DNA from: JAUQQI01 sp040289115 | Lineage (GTDB): Bacteria; Chloroflexota; Dehalococcoidia; JAUQQI01 | NCBI GenBank assembly: GCA_040289115.1 | Contig: PSKS01000002.1 | Span: forward strand, 1 to 64,000 | DNA: 64,000 nt | Reading direction: 5' to 3' | Part shown: positions 8,606 to 17,145 of the stretch, one piece after another | Position numbering within the stretch: position 1 is the stretch's first letter | How the letters are laid out: each line of letters starts with the position of its first letter | Notes under the pieces: generated by a model | The model's database searches: none | Seen by the model: only the letters and a program-made list of their open reading frames with translations | Told to the model about the DNA's origin: nothing | Made by a program: the position numbers and the translations under genes

Positions 8606-9076
8606 ATGCTGATTGCAGTAATCGGCGAGGGCGACTGTCCGCCGGAACTTTTCGCCCAGGCCGAGCGGGTCGGGACCGAGCTTGCCCGCCGGGGCGCAAC
8701 GGTCATCTGCGGCGGCCTTGGGGGCGTGATGCTCGCCGCCTGCAAGGGTGCCAAGGCCGCCGGCGGGACCACCATCGGCATCCTGCCCGGAAGCGACCCC
8801 AAAGAGGCCAACCCTTACGTGGACATCCCTATCCCCACCGGCCTGGGGGAGGCCCGCAACATCATCGTCGTCCGGGCGGCCCAGGCGGTAATCGCGGTGG
8901 GGGGCGCCTACGGAACCCTATCGGAGGTCGCCTTTGCCCTCAAGTTCGGCAAGCCGGTTATCGGCCTCCAGACCTGGGAGCTCTTCCGCCGGGGCGAGCC
9001 CGACACCGGCATCATCCGGGTTGAGGACCCGGAAACGGCGGCAGAGCTGGCGTGTACCCTAGCCGCGGCCGAATAG
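8606..9076 (+). CDS. LOG/TIGR00725-like nucleotide-binding protein
   Basis: Rossmann-like protein of 156 residues in the wide LOG (lysine-decarboxylase-like) superfamily. It opens with a typical MLIAVIGEGDCPP strand-loop, then GGLGGVMLAACKGAKAAGG, then the signature GGAYGTLSEV near residue 96, which corresponds to the PGGxGTxxE motif of LOG proteins. LOG proteins cleave cytokinin or nucleotide monophosphates; the shorter subgroup to which this belongs has no settled substrate. ATG 8606 is preferred over 8591 because GGGAGG (8593-8598) lies seven bases before it. Confidence 0.85.
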   Translation: MLIAVIGEGDCPPELFAQAERVGTELARRGATVICGGLGGVMLAACKGAKAAGGTTIGILPGSDPKEANPYVDIPIPTGLGEARNIIVVRAAQAVIAVGGAYGTLSEVAFALKFGKPVIGLQTWELFRRGEPDTGIIRVEDPETAAELACTLAAAE

Positions 9077-10307
9077 GCCCGCCGACCCCATTAAGATGGT
9101 GCCACTCGGCCGGAAGATACACCGGCCCGAACGCTTCACGGCCCGGCCTGGGGCGGACCTCGAACCGGTAAAGGCGGTCGTGGTAGTCGTAAAGGTGGGT
9201 CAGGCTGTGGTCGCTGACGGCCACCGAAACCAGGTAGACCCCGCGGGTCAGGTTCAGCTCCCGAACCCGGTACTCTACCACCCCGTCGCCCTCGATGAAG
9301 TCGATTTCGAGGCCGGCAAACTTGGTGTTAGGGCCGGTGATTTGGACCGATTCGCCCTGGTGCAGGCCCACCCCGAACACCGGCCGCTCGACCCGCCGGT
9401 GGGCCCGGTAGTAAATCCTGATGGTCAGCGGGTCGCCGGTGGCGAAAAACCAGGTCGGGCTTCCGGCCCCGTCCAGGAGCTCCACCCGGGTAACCTCGAC
9501 CTCAAAGCTTCCCCAACGCCGGTTCCGGACCGCCCCAGGACCACCGACCCGCAGAAAGGCCTTCTCGTTGGCCCAGTCCAGGTAGGCCCGGGTCACCGCG
9601 ACCGGGTCGCCCAACGCCCGAACCCGACCCTGGTCCAGCCAGAGGGCCTGGTCGCATAGCTGACGGACTAGGTTCAAGTCGTGGCTTACCAGGATAATGG
9701 TCTTGCCTACCCGGGCGAACTCGTAAATCCTCCCCAGGCACTTATGCTGGAAGGCCTCGTCGCCCACGGCCAGCACCTCGTCGGTTATTAAGATGTCCGG
9801 GTTCAGGTGAACGGCTACCGCAAACCCGAGGCGGACCAGCATTCCTGATGAGTAGTGTTTGACAGGGGTGTCGATAAAATCCCCCAGCTCGGCGAAGTCC
9901 ACAATGCCGTCAAAGCAAGCGGTGACCTCCCGGCGGCTTAACCCAAGGATGGAGCCGTAAAGGTAAATGTTCTCCCGGCCGGTAAGCTCCGGGTGAAAGC
10001 CGGCCCCCAGCTCCAGCAAGGCGGCCACCCGCCCGTTAACCCGGACATTACCCGCGGTCGGCTTAATGATCCGGGCGATTATCTTGAGCAAGGTGCTCTT
10101 TCCCGAGCCGTTTTCCCCGACGATGCCGAAGGTGGTCCCGGCCGGGACGTTAAAAGAAACGTCCCGGAGGGCCCAGAACTCGAGGCGGCGGGCCCCGGCC
10201 CGCCGGCTGGGGTTAAGCACGCCGATGAACAGCTCTTGAAAGGAGCGGGGCCGGTCAGGCCTCAAGATAAACCGCTTGGATACCCCCTCGCAGATGACGG
10301 CGTCCAT
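9012..10307 (-). CDS. ABC exporter ATPase, Wzt/TagH type, with C-terminal glycan-recognition domain
   Basis: ATP-binding half of a polysaccharide exporter, 431 residues from ATG 10307. The nucleotide-binding domain (about 1-245) has Walker A GENGSGKST, a signature region HYSSGMLVRLGFAVAV, and Walker B DILITDEVLAVGD, all typical of the O-antigen/teichoic-acid group. A beta-rich C-terminal domain (about 270-410) resembles the Wzt C-terminal domain that recognises the exported glycan. The start codon overlaps the permease stop as TGATG, so the two are coupled. The 3' end overlaps the convergent LOG-like gene by 65 bp. Confidence 0.93.
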   Translation of the reverse strand: MDAVICEGVSKRFILRPDRPRSFQELFIGVLNPSRRAGARRLEFWALRDVSFNVPAGTTFGIVGENGSGKSTLLKIIARIIKPTAGNVRVNGRVAALLELGAGFHPELTGRENIYLYGSILGLSRREVTACFDGIVDFAELGDFIDTPVKHYSSGMLVRLGFAVAVHLNPDILITDEVLAVGDEAFQHKCLGRIYEFARVGKTIILVSHDLNLVRQLCDQALWLDQGRVRALGDPVAVTRAYLDWANEKAFLRVGGPGAVRNRRWGSFEVEVTRVELLDGAGSPTWFFATGDPLTIRIYYRAHRRVERPVFGVGLHQGESVQITGPNTKFAGLEIDFIEGDGVVEYRVRELNLTRGVYLVSVAVSDHSLTHLYDYHDRLYRFEVRPRPGREAFGPVYLPAEWHHLNGVGGPIRPRLGYTPALPPFPGPQPG

Positions 10308-11155
10308 CAGACTTCCTCCGGAAGCCGGTCCCGGAGCAGGCTGAAGACCAGGTAGCCGGCGGCGAGGACGACCAGGGCCTGGGTGAAGGTCCTGAGCATG
10401 AAGAGGGGGTCGGGCCAGGTGTTGTAGTATAACAGGACCCGGTAGTTGGCGATGATGGAGGCCAGGGGGTTTACGATGTACATCAGGCGGGACCAGCCGC
10501 CGGCCAGGTCCTCGACCCGGTAAAAGACCGGTGTGAGAAAAAACCAGCCCAGCATAAGCACATCCAGCACGGCGGCGGTGTCCCGGAAGGGGACATTTAG
10601 GGCCGCAAGGCCCAGGGCCAGGCCCATCAGAAAGAGGCACTGGGTAAGGACGGCCAGGGGCAGCAGCACCAGCTGGGGCCCAGGGACGATACCGGAAAGG
10701 AGCATCACCAGAAAGAGGGGAATGAGGGCCAGCAGGAAGTTGATGAGGTTGGATACGACGGTAGAAATGGGGAGGACCTCGGTGGGGAAATAGACCTTTT
10801 TAACCAGGTGGCCGTGGGCGATGATGCTCTGGGCACCCCCAACCACCGCCCCCACCGTCCAGTTCCAGGCGAGCAGCCCGATCAGGACAAAGAGGGCGTA
10901 ATGGGGCAGGCCGCTGGGCATAAGGACGGTGAAAACAAACGTGAAGATGGCCGACATCACCAGGGGGTTAAGGAGGGACCAGAAGACCCCGATGACGGAG
11001 TTTTTATACCGGACCTTCAGGTCCCGGGCGACCAGGTTGTAAATCAGCTCCCGGTAGCGGTAAAGTTCGGCCAGCCGGTCAGAACCAGGGATTGCAGACA
11101 GCATCGCTTTGAAATATAAGCCCGGAGCCGGCCACCCGGCAAGGCGGTGTATCAT
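10307..11155 (-). CDS. ABC exporter permease, Wzm/TagG type
   Basis: Membrane half of the polysaccharide exporter, up to 282 residues with about six hydrophobic segments. The N-terminal amphipathic region YRELIYNLVARDLKVRYKNS and the following GVFWSLLNPLVM are characteristic of the ABC-2 polysaccharide export family. The start is uncertain: ATG 11155 and ATG 11104 (MLSAIPGSDRL) are both possible and neither has a clear ribosome binding site. No glycosyltransferases lie beside it, so the glycan it moves cannot be named. Confidence 0.9.
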   Translation of the reverse strand: MIHRLAGWPAPGLYFKAMLSAIPGSDRLAELYRYRELIYNLVARDLKVRYKNSVIGVFWSLLNPLVMSAIFTFVFTVLMPSGLPHYALFVLIGLLAWNWTVGAVVGGAQSIIAHGHLVKKVYFPTEVLPISTVVSNLINFLLALIPLFLVMLLSGIVPGPQLVLLPLAVLTQCLFLMGLALGLAALNVPFRDTAAVLDVLMLGWFFLTPVFYRVEDLAGGWSRLMYIVNPLASIIANYRVLLYYNTWPDPLFMLRTFTQALVVLAAGYLVFSLLRDRLPEEV

Positions 11156-11172
11156 TAAATCCGGGAATCCTT

Positions 11173-11260
11173 ATGGCCCACCATCACCACCACGGCCACG
11201 GAGCGGCCCCAACCGCCCCAAGCACACCCCCGGGACCGGCACGCCGGCCACACCCCGGCG
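11173..11260 (+). other. Out-of-frame His-rich leader of the metal ATPase
   Basis: An ATG at 11173 opens MAHHHHHGHGAAP in frame 1, while the ATPase downstream is read in frame 2. CopB-type ATPases often carry a His-rich cytosolic N-terminus just before the first membrane helix. Removing one C from the CCCCC run near 11226-11231 would join this leader to the ATPase as ...HAGHTPAMFRNRF. This may be an error in the sequence, a real frameshift, or slippage at the C tract. Confidence 0.55.
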
Positions 11261-13195
11261 ATGTTCCGGAACAGGTTTATCGTCTCGACCCTGCTCACCC
11301 TGCCCATCCTCTACTTGGCCGAACCCGTTCAGAACCTCCTAAGCTACCGGCCCCCACCCGTCCCGGGCCTCGAATGGCTAAGCCCCCTCCTGGCCACGGC
11401 CGTTTACCTTTACGGAGGCCTGGTGTTCGTCAGGGGTGGCCTCGACGAGCTTGCCGCCCGCCGGCCGGGGATGATGACCCTGGTGGGCCTGGCCACCTCG
11501 GTCGCCTTCGCATACAGCCTGGCGGTAGCCTTCGGCCTGCCAGGCACGCCCTTCTACTGGGAGCTGGCTACCCTCATCGACGTGATGCTCCTGGGCCACT
11601 GGTTGGAGCTGGTGGCCGTCCAGGGGGCGAGCCGGGCCCTCGAAGAGCTGGCGTCGGTCCTGCCCCAGACCGCCCACCTGGTTGTCGACGGGGAAATCGT
11701 CGATGTTCCCGCCGCCGACTTAAGGCCGGGGGCCATCGTCCTGGTCCGGCCGGGGGAGCAGGTCCCCGCCGATGGGGTGGTTGTCGAGGGGACCTCCAGC
11801 CTGAACGAAGCCTTTCTTACAGGGGAATCCCGGCCCGTGCCCAAGCAGGTGGGGGATGAGGTTGTTGCCGGGTCCATCAACGGGGAAGGGGCCTTGAAAA
11901 TCCGGGTCACCCGGACGGGCGAGGAGACGGCCCTGAGCCAGATTATGCGGCTGGTTCAGGAGGCTCAGGCCGCCCGCAGCCGGTTCCAGACCGCCGCCGA
12001 CCGGGTAGCCGCCTGGCTGACGTTTATCGCCGTGGGGGCCGGCACGGCCGCCTTCGGCCTCTGGCTAGCTCTCGGGGGCGGGCTCGCCTTCGCCCTGGAA
12101 CGGGGGGTAACCGTGCTGGTTATCGCCTGTCCCCACGCCCTGGGACTTGCCGTTCCCCTGGTGGTGGTCAACGCCACCGCCCTAGCCGCCGGAAACGGCA
12201 TCATTATCCGCAACCGGGAGGCCTTCGAGCGGGCCCGGGAACTAAACGTCGTTGCCTTCGACAAGACCGGAACCCTCACCGAGGGCCGATTCGGGGTCGA
12301 GGATGTGGTCGCCGACGAAGTCGACCCCCTCGAAGCCCTGGGCCTAGCCGCGGCCGTGGAGACCTTTTCTGAACACGCCTTAGCTCAGGCCATCGTGGCC
12401 GAAGCCCGGGTCCGGGGCGTGGTCATCCCGTCGGCGAGCGGGGTGCGGGCTGTGCCGGGGAAGGGGGTTGAGGGGGAGGTGAACGGCCGGCTTTACCGGG
12501 TCGGCAGGCCGGAGTGGCTCTTGGAGCTGGGGCTGAATCTGTCCGAAAGGCTCCAGCGGGCCCTGACCGAAGCCGAGGCCCGGGGCCGCAGTCCGGTGGT
12601 CCTGGCCGCAGACGGGCGGGCCCTGGCGGTATTCGCCCTGGCCGACCGGGTGAGGCCGGGGGCCCGGGAGGCAACGGCACGGCTTAAGCGGGCCGGCATC
12701 GAGGTGATAATGGTTACCGGCGACGCTGAGGCCGTGGCCAAGGCGGTGGCCGAGGCCCTGGGCATTGACCGCTACTACGCCCGGGTCCTGCCGGGAGATA
12801 AGGCCCGAATTGTCGAAGCCCTTCGGGCCGAGGGCAAACGGGTGGCCTTCGTCGGCGACGGCATTAACGACGCCCCGGCCCTGCTGGCAGCCGACCTCGG
12901 GGTGGCCATCGGGGCGGGGACCAACGTGGCCATCGAGTCGGCCGACGTGGTGCTGGTCAAAAACGACCCCCTAGACGTAATCCGTATCCTGGAGCTGTCC
13001 CGGGCGGCCTACGCTAAAATGGCCCAAAATTTGCTCTGGGCGGTTGGCTACAACGCGGCCGCCATCCCCCTGGCGGCCGGGGCGGGCTACCCCGTAGGGC
13101 TGCTCCTCTCCCCCGCGGCCGGGGCGGTCCTGATGAGCCTATCCACCACCATTGTCGCCATCAACGCCATGCTCCTGCGCCGGCGGCGCCTCTAG
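11261..13195 (+). CDS. copB: CopB-type heavy-metal P1B ATPase
   Basis: Pumps copper or a similar soft metal out of the cytoplasm. The 644-residue body begins MFRNRFIVSTLLTLPILYL, where CopB proteins start their first helix. Landmarks: TGES in the actuator domain near residue 186, the membrane metal-binding triad CPH near 289-291 (CPH rather than CPC, which marks the CopB class), the phosphorylated Asp in DKTGTLT near 334, and GDGINDAPAL near 532. The nucleotide-domain motif usually reading SEHP reads SEHA here. The His-rich leader lies just upstream in another frame. The gene is divergent from the exporter permease. Confidence 0.92.
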   Translation: MFRNRFIVSTLLTLPILYLAEPVQNLLSYRPPPVPGLEWLSPLLATAVYLYGGLVFVRGGLDELAARRPGMMTLVGLATSVAFAYSLAVAFGLPGTPFYWELATLIDVMLLGHWLELVAVQGASRALEELASVLPQTAHLVVDGEIVDVPAADLRPGAIVLVRPGEQVPADGVVVEGTSSLNEAFLTGESRPVPKQVGDEVVAGSINGEGALKIRVTRTGEETALSQIMRLVQEAQAARSRFQTAADRVAAWLTFIAVGAGTAAFGLWLALGGGLAFALERGVTVLVIACPHALGLAVPLVVVNATALAAGNGIIIRNREAFERARELNVVAFDKTGTLTEGRFGVEDVVADEVDPLEALGLAAAVETFSEHALAQAIVAEARVRGVVIPSASGVRAVPGKGVEGEVNGRLYRVGRPEWLLELGLNLSERLQRALTEAEARGRSPVVLAADGRALAVFALADRVRPGAREATARLKRAGIEVIMVTGDAEAVAKAVAEALGIDRYYARVLPGDKARIVEALRAEGKRVAFVGDGINDAPALLAADLGVAIGAGTNVAIESADVVLVKNDPLDVIRILELSRAAYAKMAQNLLWAVGYNAAAIPLAAGAGYPVGLLLSPAAGAVLMSLSTTIVAINAMLLRRRRL

Positions 13196-13198
13196 CCT

Positions 13199-13204
13199 TA
13201 TAAT
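13199..13204 (+). promoter_or_regulatory. Possible -10 box before the small conserved gene
   Basis: A perfect TATAAT follows the copB stop codon directly, but no convincing -35 box lies 16-18 bp upstream. It could start a separate transcript for the small gene at 13235. Confidence 0.3.
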
Positions 13205-13234
13205 TTATTAGAACATTTGATCGAAGCTGGAGGG

Positions 13235-13564
13235 ATGATCAGCGGGATCCTCTGGTACGACCCGGACCGCCGCCGGCCACTGGCTGAGAAGGTCGCCGAA
13301 GCCGCCCGCCGTTACCGGGAAAAATTCGGCCGCGACCCCGACGTGGTGGTCCTCAACCCCCTCGAGGCCGAGGCCGGTTTGCCCATCCGGGTGCTGGTCC
13401 GTCCTTTCGTCCGGCCCGGCCACTTCATCATCGGGGCGGCGGAGCCTAACGTAGCAGGGGCAGAACTTCGGCCGAGTAACGGACCGCCTGGGTCAGAAGC
13501 TCCGCTGGGGACGCCACCGGCGAAAGGACGAAGTACTCGACGCCGGCGGCCTGGAACTCCCTGA
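13235..13564 (+). CDS. Small conserved protein of unknown function with an antisense tail
   Basis: About 109 residues. The first ~70 look like a genuine small protein: ILWYDPDRRRPLAEKV, then REKFGRDPDVVVLNP, then a strand ending GHFIIG. I recall similar short hypothetical proteins in other bacteria but know no function. After about base 13450 the frame runs antisense through the oxidoreductase gene and turns low-complexity (Pro/Arg/Gly), so the natural C-terminus may once have been near 13445. The ATG at 13235 directly abuts GGAGGG; TTG 13217 is an alternative start. Confidence 0.5.
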   Translation: MISGILWYDPDRRRPLAEKVAEAARRYREKFGRDPDVVVLNPLEAEAGLPIRVLVRPFVRPGHFIIGAAEPNVAGAELRPSNGPPGSEAPLGTPPAKGRSTRRRRPGTP

Positions 13565-14351
13565 CCTTTTGGGCGCAGGCCTCCGGGGGACCGTAGGCGC
13601 AGAAGCGGTCTACCAGGCCGTCAAAGGGCCGGGCGTACATGCGGCTCAGCCGCTGGACAGCAATTTGGCGGGCCTCGGCCGGGTCGTCGTCGCACCGGAT
13701 GAACAGGAGTAGGGCCCAGGTGAACGGCCCGTCCCGGCCGGCCTTGGCCCGGTAGGCCTCGACCTCCTTTCGGCCCCGGCGGTACTGCTCCGGGTCGACC
13801 AGGTACGGAAACCAGCCGTCGCCGAGGCGGGCGGCCCGCCGGCGGGCCGCCCAAGACCGCCCCCCGACCCAGATAGGGGGACCGCCGGGCTGGGCTGGGG
13901 GCGGGTTCAACCGAACCTCGGGCAGCCGGTAGAAGCGGCCCTCGAAGCTCGCCGGGTCGCCGGACCAGAGGAGCTTTAAAATGGCCAAAGCCTCGTCGGC
14001 CCGGGCACCCCGTTCGGCCAGGGGGATGCCCACGGCCTCAAACTCGGGCGGATACTCCCCCCCAACCCCAACCCCAAGGATGAGCCGGCCCCCGCTCAGG
14101 ACATCGAGGGTGGCCGCTGCCTTGGCCACTAGGGCTGGCGGCCTCAGGGGCAGCAGAAGGACCGATGAGCCCACCTTCAGCCGCTCGGTCCGGGCGGCAT
14201 AGGCCGCCAGGACGATTAGGGCGTCCAGGGTCGGGCCGTGGTAAAGTAGATGCTCCCCCGACCAGACGGAGTCGAAGCCGAGCTGTTCGAGGGCCTGGAC
14301 TTCGGCGGGGTCGCCGCCGGGAAAGACAATGCCGACTTTCTCCAGGGCCAC
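13446..14351 (-). CDS. LLM-class (luciferase-like) oxidoreductase
   Basis: TIM-barrel flavin or F420-dependent oxidoreductase of about 301 residues. It shows the family pattern GFDSVWSGEHLL near the N-terminus, a central block with LDVLSGGRLILGVGVGGEYPPEF, and PIWVGGRSWAARRRAARLGDGW. The annotated start is GTG 14351 (MALEKVGIVFPG), which begins at the first barrel strand; a longer frame to 14426 would run into the polA promoter region. Substrate and cofactor cannot be told from sequence. No F420 biosynthesis gene is in the window. Confidence 0.88.
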   Translation of the reverse strand: MALEKVGIVFPGGDPAEVQALEQLGFDSVWSGEHLLYHGPTLDALIVLAAYAARTERLKVGSSVLLLPLRPPALVAKAAATLDVLSGGRLILGVGVGGEYPPEFEAVGIPLAERGARADEALAILKLLWSGDPASFEGRFYRLPEVRLNPPPAQPGGPPIWVGGRSWAARRRAARLGDGWFPYLVDPEQYRRGRKEVEAYRAKAGRDGPFTWALLLFIRCDDDPAEARQIAVQRLSRMYARPFDGLVDRFCAYGPPEACAQKVREFQAAGVEYFVLSPVASPAELLTQAVRYSAEVLPLLR

Positions 14352-14355
14352 GATA

Positions 14356-14361
14356 TATACT
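14356..14361 (+). promoter_or_regulatory. Candidate -10 box for polA
   Basis: TATACT lies 21 bp before the polA ATG, within the short divergent gap between the oxidoreductase and polA. No good -35 box accompanies it. Confidence 0.3.
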
Positions 14362-14382
14362 ACACCGGGGAGTAGCTGTCCG

Positions 14383-17145
14383 ATGCTGAAGCCGGAGCGG
14401 CTCATAATTTTAGACGGCAACGCCATCCTTTACCGGGCCTTCTTCGCCCTACCGCCCCTCACCACCCGGCGGACTGGGGAGGGCACCCAGGCCGTCTACG
14501 GCTTCGCCAACATGCTCTTTAAGGCCATCCGGGAACTTAAACCCGAATACGTGGCCGTGGCCTTTGATGCTGCCGCCCCCACCTTCCGTCACACCCAATT
14601 CGAAGCCTATAAAGCCCAGCGGCCCCAGACCCCCGAGGACCTAGCCCGCCAGATGGCCCGGGTAAGGCAACTGGTCGAGGCCCTAGGTATCCCCATTTAC
14701 GAGGTGCCAGGCTACGAGGCCGATGACCTGATCGGGGCCCTCTGCCGCCAGGCCGTCGAGCGGGGTGTCGAGTGCGTCATCGTTACGGCCGACCTAGACG
14801 CCCTCCAGCTGGTCGGCCCCGGGGTTAAAGTTTTGGCCCCCCGCAGGGGCCTTACCGACACGGTCCTCTACGACGAGGCGGCTGTCCGGCAGCGGTTCGG
14901 CCTTGAACCCGGGCAGCTGGTGGACTTTAAGGCGTTACGGGGCGACCCTTCGGATAACATTCCCAACGTACCTGGCATCGGCGAGAAGACCGCGGCGGAC
15001 CTGGTTAAAAAATTCGGGTCTATCGACGAACTCTACGCCCGGCTGGAGGAGGTAAGACCGCCGGAACTGGCCGAGCGGCTAAAGCAGGCCGAAGAGCTTG
15101 TCCGACGCAACCGGGAGCTGGTTAAGATCAAGACCGACGCCCCGGTGACCCTCGACCTGGAAAGGTGCCGCGTCGGCCGGGCCGACCGGTCCCGGGTGCT
15201 GGCCATCCTCCGGGAACTGGAGTTTCACAGCCTGGTGGACCGCCTCGCTGAGGTCCTGCCCCCCGAAGCCCCAGCCCTAACCGTTGAGACGACCCGGCCC
15301 GATGGGGCCGAAGTTGAGCCGGCCGGCCTGGTGGAGCTGGCCCGGGAGGCGCCGGCCTTTGGGGCCCTGGCCGTTGGCACCGGTCCCCGTCCCATGTGGT
15401 CGGAGTTGCACTCCCTCACCCTGGCCGTGGACGGGGCGCACGCTTTCATCCCAGTGCACCCCCAGCCGGAGTTTTTCGGCCGGGCCGCCGGGGCGCCCGA
15501 AAAGCTCCGGCCCCTGGCACCCCTCTTCGCCGACCCTGAAAAGCTCCTCATCGGCCACGACCTTAAACAGCTAATCCTCCTTCTCCGGCAGGAGGGAATT
15601 GAAGTTAAAAACCGGCTTTACGACACGATGATTGCCGCCTACCTGCTAGGGGAGAAGGCAATTGAGCTTAACGAGCTTATCTTCGCCCACCTGGGTGAAG
15701 AGGTCCCTTACCCGGCGAAGAAGTCCGTCCACTTGGGGAGCCTGCCCGTGGACGTGGTGAAAGACTACCAGGTCAGGCTGGTCCGGCGGCTTCGGGAGCT
15801 CGCCGCCCGGCTGGACGAGCGCCTCGCCCGCCAGAATCAGACCAGGCTTTTCTCCGAGGTGGAGATGCCCCTGGTGCCCGTCCTGGCGGATATGGAGTGG
15901 GTTGGGGTGGCCGTCGACGTGGAGAGGCTAGGGGCCCTGGGGCGGGAGCTTAATCGGCAGCTCCGAGAACTGGAGCTTAAGATTTACAACCTGGTGGGCC
16001 ACCAGTTTAATTTAAATTCGCCCCGGCAATTGGCCATGGTGCTTTACGAGGAGCTGGGCCTGCCCCGGGGCCGGAAGACCAAGACCGGCTACTCCACCGC
16101 CGCCCAGGTGCTGGATGAGCTTCGGGGCTCCCATCCCATTATCGACCTGCTGCTGGAGTACCGCCAGCTTTCCAAGCTGAAGTCCACCTACGTGGATGCC
16201 CTGCCGGCGATGATAAACCCCCGGACCGGCCGGGTCCACACCAGCTTCAACCAGGCGGTGGTCGCCACCGGCCGGATATCCTCCTCGGACCCGAATCTGC
16301 AGAATATCCCGGCCCGGACCGAAGTGGGCCGGCAGATCCGGCGGGCCTTCATCGCCGCCCCCCTGCCCGACGGCACCCCCACCCGGCTCATCAGCGCCGA
16401 CTACTCCCAGGTCGAGCTCCGAATCCTGGCGCATATCACGGAGGACCCGAATCTCGTTGAGGCCTTCCGGGCCGGCCAGGATATCCACACCACCACCGCC
16501 GCCAAGGTTTTCGGCGTCTCGCCCGACCAGGTCACCCCCGCCCAGCGCCGGGTGGCCAAGATGATGAACTTTGCCGTTGTCTACGGGATCACCGAATACG
16601 GCCTCACCATTCGGACCGAGCTTTCCCGGGAAGAGGCGGCCGAATTTATCCGCAGTTACTTCACCGTCTACCCGAAGGTCAAAGAATACACCCAGGAGAT
16701 CGTCAAGCTGGCCCGCCGCCAGGGTTACGTGGAGACCCTGCTGGGCCGCCGCCGGTACCTGCCCGAAATAAACTCGCCCAACGCCAGCGTCCGCACGGCG
16801 GCGGAACGGATGGCCATAAACATGCCCATCCAGGGCACCGCCGCCGACATCATGAAAATAGCCATGGTCAAGCTTCACCGCCGGCTCAACGAAGGCGGCT
16901 ACCGGGCAAACATGATCCTGCAGGTCCACGACGAGCTGGTGCTGGAGGTTGCCACCGACCAAGTCCTGGAGGTGGGCCGGCTGGTTCGGGAGGAGATGAG
17001 CAGCGCCTTCCCCCTCAAGGTTCCCCTCGAGGTGGAGGTTAATCAGGGCCCCAATTGGGATGAGCTTGAGCCCCTCGAACCCACCGCCCGGAAGGCGCCG
17101 AAGCCGGCCGAGGACATCGAGTTTGAAACCTTCGCCGTCGAGTGA
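14383..17145 (+). CDS. polA: DNA polymerase I, proofreading domain apparently inactive
   Basis: The 920-residue protein has three parts: 5' nuclease (about 1-295), a 3'-5' exonuclease-like domain (about 310-500) and the polymerase (about 510-900). Polymerase motifs are intact: A DYSQVELRILAH near 672, B KMMNFAVVYGITEYG, and C QVHDELV near 847. In the exonuclease domain the first acidic motif (DxE) reads AVGT, although Asp remains in GHDLK and in YDTMIAAYLL, so proofreading is probably lost as in Taq and Bacillus Pol I. ATG 14383 follows GGGGAG by ten bases. It leads an apparent repair operon with two 8-oxoguanine glycosylases. Confidence 0.97.
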   Translation: MLKPERLIILDGNAILYRAFFALPPLTTRRTGEGTQAVYGFANMLFKAIRELKPEYVAVAFDAAAPTFRHTQFEAYKAQRPQTPEDLARQMARVRQLVEALGIPIYEVPGYEADDLIGALCRQAVERGVECVIVTADLDALQLVGPGVKVLAPRRGLTDTVLYDEAAVRQRFGLEPGQLVDFKALRGDPSDNIPNVPGIGEKTAADLVKKFGSIDELYARLEEVRPPELAERLKQAEELVRRNRELVKIKTDAPVTLDLERCRVGRADRSRVLAILRELEFHSLVDRLAEVLPPEAPALTVETTRPDGAEVEPAGLVELAREAPAFGALAVGTGPRPMWSELHSLTLAVDGAHAFIPVHPQPEFFGRAAGAPEKLRPLAPLFADPEKLLIGHDLKQLILLLRQEGIEVKNRLYDTMIAAYLLGEKAIELNELIFAHLGEEVPYPAKKSVHLGSLPVDVVKDYQVRLVRRLRELAARLDERLARQNQTRLFSEVEMPLVPVLADMEWVGVAVDVERLGALGRELNRQLRELELKIYNLVGHQFNLNSPRQLAMVLYEELGLPRGRKTKTGYSTAAQVLDELRGSHPIIDLLLEYRQLSKLKSTYVDALPAMINPRTGRVHTSFNQAVVATGRISSSDPNLQNIPARTEVGRQIRRAFIAAPLPDGTPTRLISADYSQVELRILAHITEDPNLVEAFRAGQDIHTTTAAKVFGVSPDQVTPAQRRVAKMMNFAVVYGITEYGLTIRTELSREEAAEFIRSYFTVYPKVKEYTQEIVKLARRQGYVETLLGRRRYLPEINSPNASVRTAAERMAINMPIQGTAADIMKIAMVKLHRRLNEGGYRANMILQVHDELVLEVATDQVLEVGRLVREEMSSAFPLKVPLEVEVNQGPNWDELEPLEPTARKAPKPAEDIEFETFAVE

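Noticed and set aside
11173..11190. A run of five His codons after an ATG looks like a vector affinity tag
   Set aside because: It lies directly upstream of a CopB-type ATPase, where natural His-rich leaders are expected, and no vector sequence surrounds it.
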